Below, in pieces: positions 11,235 through 22,479 of a stretch of DNA of 64,000 nucleotides. Position numbers and translations under genes: made by a program. The stretch's first letter is position 1; every line of letters starts with the position of its first letter. The DNA is from Limonium bicolor (taxonomy: Eukaryota > Streptophyta > Magnoliopsida > Caryophyllales > Plumbaginaceae): the NCBI GenBank assembly GCA_023374045.1, contig CM041777.1, positions 108,013,810 through 108,077,809 of the forward strand, in the 5' to 3' direction. Under the pieces are notes generated by a model. The model saw nothing but the letters and a program-made list of their open reading frames with translations, ran no database searches and was not told the origin of the DNA.

Positions 11235-12034
11235 CTAGTCTTCGTCCATGCCTTGATTGTACCCCTGCAGAAACATAATCCCTAACTTATGTGCATTAAT
11301 GCATTGTCCCGATGCTTTTGTGAAGTCCCTAACAAGATCATTTAATGCCCAAAAATTTCTCTCCGTGGCTTCCCCAAATAAAACACAGTCATCAACAACA
11401 AATAAATTAGTAATATTCTCAATAAGGCCATGAATGGAAAAACCCCTATAGACTCCCACATCAGAAGCAAGCCGCAAGCTAGAGGCCAAGACTTCTATAA
11501 AGTGAATAAAGAGATAAGGTTAGTGTGGATTGCCTTGTCTCAAGCCACATTAATTGAGGAACAAAAGACTGCACTGAGAACCCATTCAATAAAATTGACA
11601 TTGTATAAGTATTAAGACATTTACGAATTAAAGCCACCTACCAAGGATGAAATCCCATACTTTGCAAGACATTAAGCAGAAAGAACCATTCCACCCGATC
11701 AAAGCCTTGACATATCCACCTTATAAGCACACGTACTACGCTTTACATCCTTAGAATGTTGCATTATGTGCATTAGCTCATGCGCCACAATAACTTGATC
11801 AGTAATAAGTCTACCACTAATGAAAGTTGCTTGACAATCAGAAATCACATAAGGCATGGAAGACTTAACATTATTAACCAACACATTTGAAATGACACAG
11901 TAAATAGTATTACACAAGGATATTGGCCTAAAATTAGCCATCGTGCAAGCATTTTTCTTTTTGGGAACAAGAGCGATATACATATGATTCAAATTAGGCA
12001 GAAACTCGTTAGTATTGAAAAACAATATATACAA
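11235..12034 (-). pseudogene. LINE reverse transcriptase fragments
   Basis: The N-terminal fragment (11699-12034) has the LINE signature ALVPKKKN...FRPISLCN, followed by ATFISGRLITDQVIVAHEL. The C-terminal fragment (11235-11489) contains LFVVDDCVLFGEA, which corresponds to the F/Y-x-DD catalytic box of plant LINEs, and a following SGQCINAHK motif. The part between is scrambled by frameshifts and stops. The enzyme would prime cDNA synthesis at a nicked genomic site; this copy cannot do so. Confidence 0.8.
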
Positions 12035-13588
12035 ATATTAAAATTGTGTTTATTTCAACTAACTTTTATTTCGGACCTCTCAATTATCAATTATTAAGAG
12101 TAGTATTAAATATTATTCAATTTCTATTGGAATAAGTTCATTTAGGTTTTTCACCGATTCAAGACATAACCAATTTGATAAATTTTAAATATAATCAATG
12201 TCAAAATAATAATTTTAGATCAATATTAGGTATACCATACTAAAATGTCGACATTAATATACATACATACATATATATATGCTCCATTTTTATCATAAGT
12301 TGTTTTAATATTCAAAGTTTGTTTGAAAATATAAGTTGATCTAGATTTTTAACATACTACTTTCCTTATTTTATGCAAAAAAACATTAGTTGAAAAGAAA
12401 AATAAAATATAGGGCTACATGCATCATTTTTTTTATTTTTGTTAATAAGTGTGTAAACTTGTAAAATGACTTATAAATAAAAACAGATGAAATCATATGA
12501 AATCACTAATTGTTTAGTTGATTTTGCACCTATTTCTATATCATTATGAAATCATTAGTTGTATAAGAGAAAGTAACTATACAAAATATGTTAATATACC
12601 TATATGAATTTTATTATAAGTTTTTCAACCATACGATAAAAGAAATTTATAAGAGTTATATTTTGTCATCCAACAATAAATACATATAATAAAAACAATA
12701 AAACCCATTATAAGAGAAAAAGATCTTATAACATATATACAAAAACTATAATTTCCGATGTATTGTATAAGTTTATCAATTTATTACATGACATGTAAAA
12801 CTATAACTTTACATATATTATTTTATGTTTCTATACACAATTATCATCTCATTTTAAATTATCAAATAAATATTTATTTAATCTTCCACATTTTAAATCT
12901 TTGAGTTACTTCTATTCCAAAAAGTTGTTATATGTTCATATTTGTACAAAATAACTAAATACAATTTAAATTATAAGTTAAATTTCACCAGATTTCCTCA
13001 AGGTTTTAGAAAATTTCATATGTCTTCACCTTTGTAACTTACTATTAAATACCATTATATTTTTTCTTTTACTACAAAATAATATTCCGTTCAAAACCTA
13101 ACATGTTACTTTTGTTATGCCCCAGCTTTTTTTTTCTTTTCTTCTGCTGTTTCTGATTCGCAAAGAGGGCTTCATAACATTTTAAACTTACGTTAATTCG
13201 TTTATGATATTATTCTAGCCTTTTGTGTTAGTGATGAGGAAAGAGAGTATTATTGACCTTTCCCTTTTTTATTATATATTAGTTAGTAAAAGAAATACTA
13301 AATCCTTTTTCTTTCTTTTCTTGTGATATTATTAATAGTAAGGGAACGAGTCTCTTTTTAATTTAGTTTCCATTTCCCTCTCTTTCCTGACAATAACTCA
13401 CGTCAGTTCTCTCACTCTCAAAAAACTTCTGCTCTGCATGTTCCCTCTCAACTCCCTCTATTTGCTCATCCTTCTCCTTTCTCTTTGCTCTCAACAATTG
13501 ATCGTTCTAATGTTCCGGTTTCGTTGCTGCTAATTTGAGTCCGTAGATCTCGAGTTGGGGATTCCGAGTGTGGGTTGTCGTTCCACGT
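12035..13588. other. AT-rich intergenic sequence
   Basis: No supported gene, tRNA or element boundary. A C/T-rich stretch at about 13370-13500 has the look of a transcribed plant leader, but no protein follows it. Confidence 0.4.
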
Positions 13589-14576
13589 GGTTTCCTCTAT
13601 TTTACATCGGACAACTTTTCAAATATTTGATCAACTTAAAAGATGTTTAAATGTTGTTCCAAATTGATGAAACTTTACATGAACGATGCTAAGGTGTTAT
13701 ATTTTGGTCTAGCGTGAAATCTAAAGTTTTTTAAGCTCATATGTGATCCGTGGGATCTAGGGTTGTCAATTTCGGGTTTTGTGTCGGGTTAACTTCAACC
13801 CGAACCCGACCTGCTCATGTTTCACCTCAACCCGAAACCGACCCGAACCTGAAACGGGTTATATTATGTCAACCTGAAACCAATCAACCCGAAACTAACC
13901 CAACACCCGAAATCGACCCAAAATCTACCCGAAATCAACCCAAAATTAGAAATATTGTACTATCAATACAAATTCTACAAAAAATCACCAAGAACAAATA
14001 ACATAACATATAAAACCATCAAACATAAATGGTTACATGATTGATATATTAAGAGTCATGTCGCATAACTATAAGAAAATATATTTTCTTTTCTTTTTGA
14101 AAAATGTTTTCGAGTTACGGGTTGAAATCGGGTCGGTAGCTCAAACCCAAAACCGACCCGCATTTTTAGCAACCCAACCCAAACCCGACCCAAAAATGTT
14201 TTTGGGTTGAAAATTGCAACCCAAACCTACGTTTTAGTGTGTCAGTTTCGGGTTCGTGTCAAGATTAACATCCCTAGTGGGACCCAATGAAACATGTGAC
14301 ATGTCAACATGTTTTCATTGGGGCCCACATGTCATATATGAGTTTTAAAAACTTTGGTTTTGGCATTGGACAAAAATATAACATCTTAGCATCATCCATG
14401 TAAAGTTTTATCAATTTTGGACAACATTTAAACATATTTTAAGTTGATCAAATATTAGAAAAGTTGTCGGATGTAAAATAGAGGAAACCATATGGGTGGG
14501 CAAAGTAATTTTTGAAACCTCGAGGGTGGGGTGTGTAATTTACCAAACATCATAGGTTGGGGATGTAATTTTCCCT
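13589..14576. mobile_element. Foldback element, family A relative, split by a MITE
   Basis: The left arm (13589-13757) and right arm (about 14277-14490) are imperfect reverse complements. Their inner halves match the MITE at 1934-2347 (shared phrases include gatgaaactttacatg and tgttatattttggtc). To the right of the arm, 14491-14576 carries about 35-bp tandem units (gggtgggcaaagtaattt, ggtggggtgtgtaattt) ending ttttccctt, the same tip as the element at 17486-18120. The matching left tip is missing, so the left end is truncated. A hAT-like MITE (13758-14276) interrupts the loop. Confidence 0.7.
13758..14276. mobile_element. Non-autonomous hAT-like MITE
   Basis: This 519-bp element begins tagggttgtcaatt and ends aattaacatccc-ta in inverted orientation (about 13-bp imperfect TIR). 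It is flanked by 8-bp duplications, gtgggatc (13750-13757) and gtgggacc (14277-14284), with one mismatch. The original site is visible in the related element at 1934-2347 as a single gtgggacc. Subterminal regions are rich in gggttg/caaccc repeats. The 8-bp duplication and TIR point to hAT. Confidence 0.75.
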
Positions 14577-15309
14577 TATTTTATTTTTTATATAAATACA
14601 AACCAACACAACAGATAAACATTTATCACTTCAAAACAGCTTATTGACCAACTTATAATACCACTTATTTTCGTACATCACAAAATCATACAACATCTTT
14701 TTATCGTACTTACTAATACTATATATTAAATTTAGCATATATCTCTGACTTATCCCTTGTTTAATACAACATTTAACAACTATATCTATGGCCAGTCACC
14801 TATAATATTTCTTTCTTGTACTTTTTGTTTTATTCTTTCATAAAATTAGCATCTCCATATAAAATAATTTGATTTGTCAAATATTTGTTTTTATATTTTT
14901 AGCTTTTAGACATTATTTACCCATATTACATTATTCCGTTTACAAATGTATACTTAATCTCACTAGGACAGTTTTCACCACTACACCTTATTAAATAAAG
15001 TTGCATAAGTATTTTTTAAGTCACGCTAAGTACAAACTCATCTTGAAGTTAATAATAATCAACTTTTAAACTGTTGTACCAACTTTCTTTCCCAATACGA
15101 GTGTGCTCCCTCCTCCCTTTTCTCATTTGGTCTTTGCACGTTCCTTCTCTTTTTTCTGAAGCTAATCCCTCTTGGTAACTGTTCTTAGTAATAATTAGGG
15201 ATTGCATGATGCCACTCATTATAGATGTCTTTTGGTTTTTCAGTTCCCTCAACATTTCCCTAGCTTTTCCTCTCTGGTTTCTATCTCATCTTCTCAATTC
15301 TTTGATCTC
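14577..15309. other. AT-rich sequence upstream of a LINE relic
   Basis: No supported gene. The last 100-150 bases before 15310, which are C/T-rich, may be the LINE 5' UTR. Confidence 0.4.
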
Positions 15310-16428
15310 ATGTCGACCTCCAACTCTCTAGAACTATTAGAAGATTTGACAACTCGGTGTGCGGGTCTTTCATTGACAAAAGAGGATGAGGTTACTGATT
15401 TTGATGATTTCACATAAGAGGGGTCGATTCAACCTTTTGATAGATGTCTTCTAGGTAAAATATTCTCTTCAAAGTTTACTGATATTCTAGGTAAGAGGAG
15501 CTTACCCTAGGGAGGGTTTGGCGGATTGATGGGACCTCAAGGTACGATCAGTTGCTCCTGACTTGTTCCTGTTTGGATTCAAGAAGGAAGAAAGCATGCA
15601 CACAGTCTTAAATAGGGGGCCGTGGTCATTTGGTGGCTTGCTCCTTGCTTTTCAGTGAGTTGTTAAGAGTAAGAACCAAGGGATCACCTCATTCGGTGGA
15701 TTCTTATTTGGGTAAGGTTTCACAATGTCCCTTTCATTTTTAATCACAAAGATTGCGCTAGGAGATTAGGTGACCGTGTTGGTATGTCTGTGGACTTTGG
15801 TGAAGATGATGGACAACTAGGTGGCGAGTTCATGCGTGTTACAGTTCTCCTTGATATCTACAAAAGTGTACTACGATGCATAAAGGTCTCCATGCAAGGT
15901 GTTGACACGGTGCTTAGGATAACCTATGAATGCATGTCGGTTGTGTGTTTTCGTTGTGGCTTTTTCTTGCATGCGAACAAAGAGTTTTTCGAGAAGAGGG
16001 AAACTAGTGAATGAGCCTACCCTTATGGTCCATGGCTTAGGGTGGTGGGACTGCGTATTGGGAGATTTAAAAGAAGTAGTGGTCATTCTGATGAGGTTTG
16101 GAAATATATGTGTGGTTTGATGAAGAAGAAACCGACTGCTGAAGAAACAGGTGAGGGGGGGGGGGGGTGTTCAAATGAGACTCATCTTGATTGTAGTACA
16201 AGAGTTGGGGATAATATTATCGGTCTAATGAAGATCGATGAGGTTCCTTTGGGGCCAGGTGGTAAGAAACGTAAGTTCGATCGTGTTGTCCACGATAGTT
16301 CTCTTGAAGAATGGTGGCAGCTACACCAACTTGATGACTTGGGCAAAAAAGGGAAGCAAGCCATGGGTGAAAGCGTAGACAAGCAAGTAGGTGTAATCCT
16401 CACTCATATGATGAGCAACAAGGTTTAG
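15310..16428 (+). pseudogene. LINE ORF1 (DUF4283 / zinc-knuckle, Gag-like) relic
   Basis: The ATG at 15310 opens the typical N-terminus of plant LINE ORF1 (EDLTTRCAGLSLTKEDE). Broken DUF4283-like sequence follows, then from 15784 a frame with GGEFMRVTVLLDIYKSVLR and a degenerate CCHC-4 knuckle, CFRCGFFLHANKEF, in which the last Cys is Phe. Further on comes the PYGPWLR motif that normally follows the knuckle. The protein would bind LINE RNA. Several stops and shifts make it non-functional. A run of 13 G occurs at about 16156-16168. Confidence 0.75.
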
Positions 16429-17048
16429 GTTCTGATACAAAGGCAACCTCTAGGGATCTTGGGGGCTTCCAAGAAGAATGAAGTATTTCATGTGTAGCTG
16501 TTGGGAATTATATGACTCCATTTCAGTTTGGCGCTTTTGTTTTGGTATATGTTTTATGTCACCTAACTTGTTGTCTATTATCCTAAGTTTGCATGACAAG
16601 TTTTGTTGTTTCATAGTCTTTTGGTTAGCATATCGGTTGTGTTGGAGGCCTTCTCAGATAGTATATCTACCTGAAATTGTGATGTTGCCTCGAAGCTTTG
16701 ATCTTTGATCAATATATCTGCGAGGAATGATTTGGTCGTTCAATGACATCTAAAACATTCACAATCCATCCTTGAGATTGTGATAAGCCTGCAAAGGTGT
16801 GACTCCACTAAGCAGAGTTTGGGCTACTCCTATGGTTCGAGTTAAAGTTTTGCTTCATCTGAAGTTAAGTTTTATGTTTAGTACGCAAATAGCTAGGTAT
16901 GATTTGTTATGGTTTAGTAGTTTGTATAGCTATACTATTAAGTTTACATCTTGTTCTTTAGGACTTAGGTCTTGCGTACCTTTGGCCTTTCCCTTTCGTA
17001 CCCATATTATCTTATAACGGAATTGGTAAGGTTTCTTTAAAAAAAAGA
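15310..17048 (+). mobile_element. LINE relic with ORF1 and 3' tail, ORF2 missing
   Basis: The relic starts with an ORF1 gene (15310-16428) and ends with an A-rich tail (ggtttctttaaaaaaaag, to about 17048) of the type that closes plant L1 elements. The 620 bp between them contain no endonuclease or reverse transcriptase motifs, so ORF2 was lost by internal deletion or template switching. No flanking duplication could be identified. Confidence 0.6.
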
Positions 17049-17485
17049 ATTTTCAACCGAGCATCACTATAGTAAAGTAATTACACCTATGAAAATTATT
17101 CAGAAATTTCACTAAATACTCTTGAGACATGGAAAATTTTACTAATAGTCTTACGTCTTGTAATAAGCTACTCTTATGTTTTAACTTTTATTATAAGTAA
17201 CCTTTTGTTCAAATTTTAAAATAGTATATTTTGATATTCTCACCTAACCCTTTGAATCATATGTCATTTTAATAATATTAATATTATATAATTACACTTT
17301 TTTTCATAAAAGTAAATAAAATTTTAAAAAATAAACATCTAAGAGTAATTATAAAAGTTTAAGAACAATTATCAAAAATAACTAAAAACTATAAAAAGCT
17401 ACAATCTTTTTTCAAAATACAATTAAAATCATAAGGTTGTAAAAAAAAAATTATGATGAATGACTTAAATAAAAAACATAAAATT
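17049..17485. other. AT-rich intergenic sequence
   Basis: Nothing beyond low-complexity A/T sequence is seen. Confidence 0.4.
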
Positions 17486-18120
17486 AAGGGAAAATTACAG
17501 TGCCCACCCATGAGGTATTGGAAAATTACAATACCCACCCATGAGCTTTAGAAAATTACAATGCCCACACATGAGGTATTAAGAAAATACAGTCCCCACC
17601 CATGAGCTTTAAAAAAATTACAACGCCCACCCATGTATTTATTAAAATGAGGTGAAAATGAAGATCTTAGTAAATATTATATTGATGGAGATGTAAACAA
17701 TTAAAAAGAAACCCAAATTTACCACCTGCAATGTTAGAGTAGATAATTGAAGAAAAATCTCGCAAAATTTACAAGGAATTGTAATGTATTCACCGCTTTA
17801 TCCTTGGTTTTGCTTCTGTATTTATTCTGTTTAGGTATCTTTCATTTATTTGACTTATAAAAGGCCATATAATGTAAATTTAGGATTTTTTTCAAGTTTT
17901 TACCGTTTTCTAAGTTCTTATTAAGGTAATCAATGCTCTATATATTCAAATTCACCTCATTTTAATAAGTACATGGGTGGACACTATAATTTCTTAATGC
18001 TCAAGGGTGGGGATTATAATTTTCCAATACCTCATGGGTGGGCACTGTAATTTTCTAAAGCTCATGGGTGGGCATTGTAATTTCTCAATACCCCATGGGT
18101 GGGCAATGTAATTTTTCCTA
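17486..18120. mobile_element. Foldback element with tandem ~32-bp units in both arms
   Basis: The left arm (17486-17660) holds about five head-to-tail copies of a 31-34 bp unit of the form 'attacaatgcccacccatga'. The right arm (about 17950-18120) holds the same units in reverse complement, and the ends are agggaaaattac and aatttttccta. The central 290 bp has no coding capacity. The tips match those of the elements at 1934-2347 and 14491-14576, suggesting one transposase mobilises them all. Confidence 0.75.
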
Positions 18121-18596
18121 AAAGATAATAAACTTGCACAGTGATTGTTTTCAAATATTTATGATGTTTAATTATCTTGGTGTGTTAAACTCGACATCTC
18201 CTAATTTCTTCTCCCTACGGAGAGAGGTTGATCCTTCCTATTTCTTCATATTACATGCAACACTAGCTAGATTAGGGTTCAAAACAACAATGTTCTTTCA
18301 GTTTCCCCTCTTTATCTCACCTTGGCGCCGATTGCATTTCTAGCATCGACTAAAATCATGTAAACTAGCGACAACGGTATTTCTCGTTTACCAGCAACAA
18401 TGATCATCCTTTTTCTTCTATTATAAAGTAACAATAAGAGAGACAAAGCAAGAAATGGTGGTCTGGGTTTACGTTCTATAAACACCACAACCCTTCCCTC
18501 ACTTTCTTTTCATCAAACCTTCTTCGCTACCCCACTCTTTGTGTGTGAAGATCGAAATTCTCTTGGCCTTAGAATCACTTCATACTATATATGCTC

Positions 18597-19209
18597 ATGT
18601 CAACTCTCAAAGAAATTCTTGTGGGGCTCATTAATTGCAAAAGACTTCCCTTTTCGATTGAAGAAGCCATGCAAATCTCTTTGAATGACATTCCACTAGA
18701 ATCTAGAGCTCTTAAACTTAACTTGTGCTTTTTGGGGAAGCATTTCTCGTCAAAACTTGCTGAACTGAAGATCATCCAATACACATTGGGGAAGTTTGGA
18801 AAATGGAGAAATACTTGAAGGTTAGTAGAATTGGGAGACAATTCTATTCCAGTTTCGTACTCCGGAAGACATGTAGATGATGGAGCAAAAAGGCCCCTGG
18901 TCCTTCGCCTACTGTCTAATGGCCATGCAACGGATTGAATGATATAAGGCACCTCAGGATCATGAATTCAGGTGGGTTTCATTCTTGGTTCGGGTTCACA
19001 CAGTGTCGTTCTTCATTTTAAAGAAGATAAATTGCTTGTCAGTTGGGTAATAGTATATGTCAATTTTTAGAATATGAAGAGGAAGATCTTTTGAAGTCAA
19101 GTGATTTTATGCGTCTAAGAGTTTCAATTGATGCGTTGGAACCAGTTAGGCGTTGTGTTAATGTCTGCATGTGTAAGAAAGAAAATATCAAGAGGGAGAC
19201 GGGAATATG
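18597..19209 (+). pseudogene. Second LINE ORF1 relic, cut by an LTR element
   Basis: The frame from ATG 18597 gives an ORF1 N-terminus with IEEAMQISLNDIPLESRALK and LNLCFLGKHFSSK. After stops, a second frame (19043 onwards) reads QFLEYEEEDLLKSSDFMRLR and RVSIDALEPVRRCVNVCM, matching the DUF4283 end of plant LINE ORF1. The zinc knuckle that should follow is absent because the outer LTR element begins at 19210. The 120 bp before the ATG are probably its 5' UTR. Confidence 0.7.
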
Positions 19210-20250
19210 TGTTGTGCGGAATAGTGATGAATCTAAATTGCTTACTATGGGCAGTGAACCCAGTCATTGTAGTACAACAAGATCGTATCCACATGGACTT
19301 TGTAACTATCTAATCGATTACAAGCTTAGTAAATGTGCAAGAAGATGAATAAAAGTGCATAAACTTAAATTGGGGGTTGTGGGTTTTTGGTTTGATTAAG
19401 GGAAGATAAAGGAAAGTAATAAAACGTATCTAACTAATCTATGATAGATGTAGCCCGGGATGGATATTTACACCCATCCTCCCCTTACTATCAGCTGTCA
19501 ACCCTTTAACTTATAGATAAACAATGGGAACACTTAATTAATTAGTAACCTAATCTAGGCCTACTAATCCTAACCAATTTAACCGAGACTTCTCAATAAG
19601 CTAAACCACGTGTTAATTCACTGCACTAGGCTCAAGTTCCCCTAAGTTGTAGTGTAGTCTAATCTCAAAATCATTAAATTAGAGTACACTGTTCTAGTCC
19701 CCAACGGTTTAGGTTTCTATCACAAAATAAATTTTTGATAGAATCACACAATAATGCTAAACTAATCAGTAGGCCAAACCAACTAATTTAACACGTAGAT
19801 GATAATTTAGGCAAAACCCTAAACAAATCCCCAAATCATGAGTAACAAGTTTAGAAGCCATAAACACTCAATAATCATCTTTATTAAGCATAAGGACTAA
19901 AATTAAGCATAAACACAAATTCAAGGTTCAACAATGGAGTTTTAGGGATTTTGGGGGAAAATCCTCATCCCAAGCTACAAGGATACTACACAACCATTAA
20001 AGCACAAAAATGAGAGAAGGAAGAAGAATTAGACATGAGAGGTTGAAGAAGAGCTTCAACGGAGGTGATTCTTCTTCTTCTTCTTCTTGAAGATGACGCA
20101 CGTGAGCAATTTTAAGTCCGACCGACCCACCTGCGTCGGTCCTTGGGTTGGTTGGTTTAAATAGGTTATGACCGACCCATCTGGAGAGGTCGTTTGGGTT
20201 GGTCGGATCCAGTAGATTTTGAAAAAGTCCGACCAACCTGTGGGTAGGCC
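19210..20250 (-). repeat. Outer element, left (3') LTR, first part
   Basis: Begins tgttgtgcggaatag and matches 42035-42456 joined to 51828-52460. It is interrupted at 20250 by the chromovirus, whose duplication aggcc occupies 20246-20250. The unoccupied site of the young copia element is visible here as a single aggct at 19628-19632. Confidence 0.85.
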
Positions 20251-22479
20251 TGTAACACCCCTCTTAAAAGCAACGTAGTAATCACTCACGTGAACAGAAA
20301 ATAAATACGTCTCACAGCGGAAGAAAGAACGGTAATGAAACTCACATGGGTGTTACCTGCCATCCCTCGCCCATACGAGTGATGAAGCAATGCAACAACG
20401 TAACAAAATGAAAACATAAAAATACAACCCGCGGTGACAACGAGATACCGCCTACACATCCATCTAAGTCCCAAAAGCAGCGTCTACAGTGAGCGTTTAG
20501 TTATGCTCTAAAATACTTACAGCCGACATCAGTACACATCCTTAATACATAACCAGGTATGTACGGTAATTCCAAAATCCAAAACATCCTAACTACCCGG
20601 CCCCGCACTCCGGCTTCGTCCGTGATCAACAACCTGCATAAAGCCATAAAGGCTCAGCGATAAACGCTGAGTATGCCGGGTCTGGACCCTAATGGTCAAT
20701 TAGATCGTATTAACCGTCTTTTTATTAGATTCGTTAGATGCATCACCGGTTTACATGCAACAATCATCACAGAGATACACAGCACAAGCACATCGTACGA
20801 TACAATAGCATCGGCAATTCATACGCTGTATGTCAACATCGTCACATATTACAACACTCGGCCCCCCGGGCCCTCACATATTGGTTGATTTGGTTAGCAC
20901 TGCCGGGAGTCAATTAGGACAACCCGAAATATACTCACTTGGACAGTAGTCCCACGTACACACAAGGTGCTCACTGCCCTGATCATCCGAAGACTCCGGG
21001 ACTATTTCACTTTGCCTTTGTAAAGGCGTCCATTTAGGTGGCCAAGGGCATGGTGCCAACGGTAGCACACTCCGCCTGACGATCTATCTAGGTTCGTTCA
21101 GGATTAACTAGGGAAAACCCGACACAGGTTAACCCAAGAGATCTCTACGCGCGACCAGCAGCCATTGACTGTCTGGATTAAGGTACACATCACATTCATT
21201 CCCACTCCACTGTTAACCTCGTTAGTTAGTAATTCAGTTACAGTTTTAATTATGGAGAACATCACTTATTTTGTTGGCTGCCCTGTGGGTCTTACGCATG
21301 CCAAGAATGATTCTAGGTAGTATTTATGTTTGAGTCGAAGTTCTAGAGACCGACAATGTCGTGTCCCGTTCCTAAGTGTTTTACTTAGATTATAACTACA
21401 TACTTGTAATACTTAGTGTATTAGCTCAGGCAATGGTAATCACAGTCACACAACTCGCGTATGTAGTTTTATATAAGTCGATCTATAGTCGACGTAGTAT
21501 TAGTCCCATAGGACGTTCGTGCATAAATAAATAATGCAGTAAACACATATATCCATCACACACATAGTCACACACGTTATCAAACAAATCCGAGCCCGAG
21601 GAATTCCTCAGGACAACTCGGATCAAACCCATTTACATACCGTACACCGTGTCTAAGGTCGCGCAGTGTAGACCGCTAAGGCTATCGAGCGCGTGCGTCG
21701 GAAGGGCGATCTAGAAATACAAAGAATGCTAAGTGTCAATCCACATGATGGTATGATTCGGTATTTCCGAATAACATCTGTAATTCCGGAACTACGCCCC
21801 CGGATTTTTCAACTGTTGCTAGTTAAAGTATCGTTATCTTAAAAACTCCTTACTTGTAGTGTGAGTTAATATACGGTTAACATTGGAGTATGAAACCTTA
21901 CATTATACACTTGTGCTACTTCATTCGAGATTTATTTATCATACCAAATCATGTACTAAACATAGTATTTTATGTCATTGCATACTATTGTTTATTTCTT
22001 TATTTTTGACATGTATATAAATATATATGTATGCGTTTAGCATGACAGTTTTAATAAACTGTATTTTTGGCCACATAATATTGTTTAGTGTTACATTTAT
22101 TTCATGATGTCATATAGTATGATATTTTATATGTCATTAGACTTTATAACATATGGTTTTGGTAACTTTATGTATGTACCGAAAATATTATACACATGTG
22201 ATCCACTTGAGCTCCTTTATTATATAATTCTCATCAATCACAATATAACCACATAACTTATAACATGTTGTAAGTATCAAATTTTATAACATCAAAACCT
22301 TGTAATAAAATATAACCCAAGGTTTTACAACACATGTTTTAGTTACCGGAAATGCATATATATCTGATTCCATTTCCTTTCAAACCCCACTCTCTCTCAA
22401 AATCACCATTTCACCACATTCATCATATATTATAAAATTTAAAACTATATCATATCTTAACCCCCACTGTAACTCAGTT

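Larger units (their letters stand above)
9430..12034 (-). mobile_element. 5'-truncated, decayed L1-type LINE
   Basis: Read on the minus strand, fragments follow the order of LINE ORF2: reverse transcriptase (12034-11235), zinc-binding RT-linked region (10407-10180) and RNase H (10076-9466). The endonuclease and ORF1 are missing; similarity stops near 12034, where AT-rich sequence begins, so the element is 5'-truncated or interrupted. Every domain is broken by stops or frameshifts. The region after 9466 is probably the 3' UTR, but no clear poly(A) or target duplication could be set. Confidence 0.8.

Noticed and set aside
17486..18120. CRISPR-like array
   Set aside because: Units are contiguous diverged tandem repeats in inverted arms of a MITE, without unique spacers, in a plant genome.
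19210..19348. Coding frame continuing LINE ORF1 past 19210
   Set aside because: The sequence after 19210 matches the LTR at 42035, so the frame merely runs into it.
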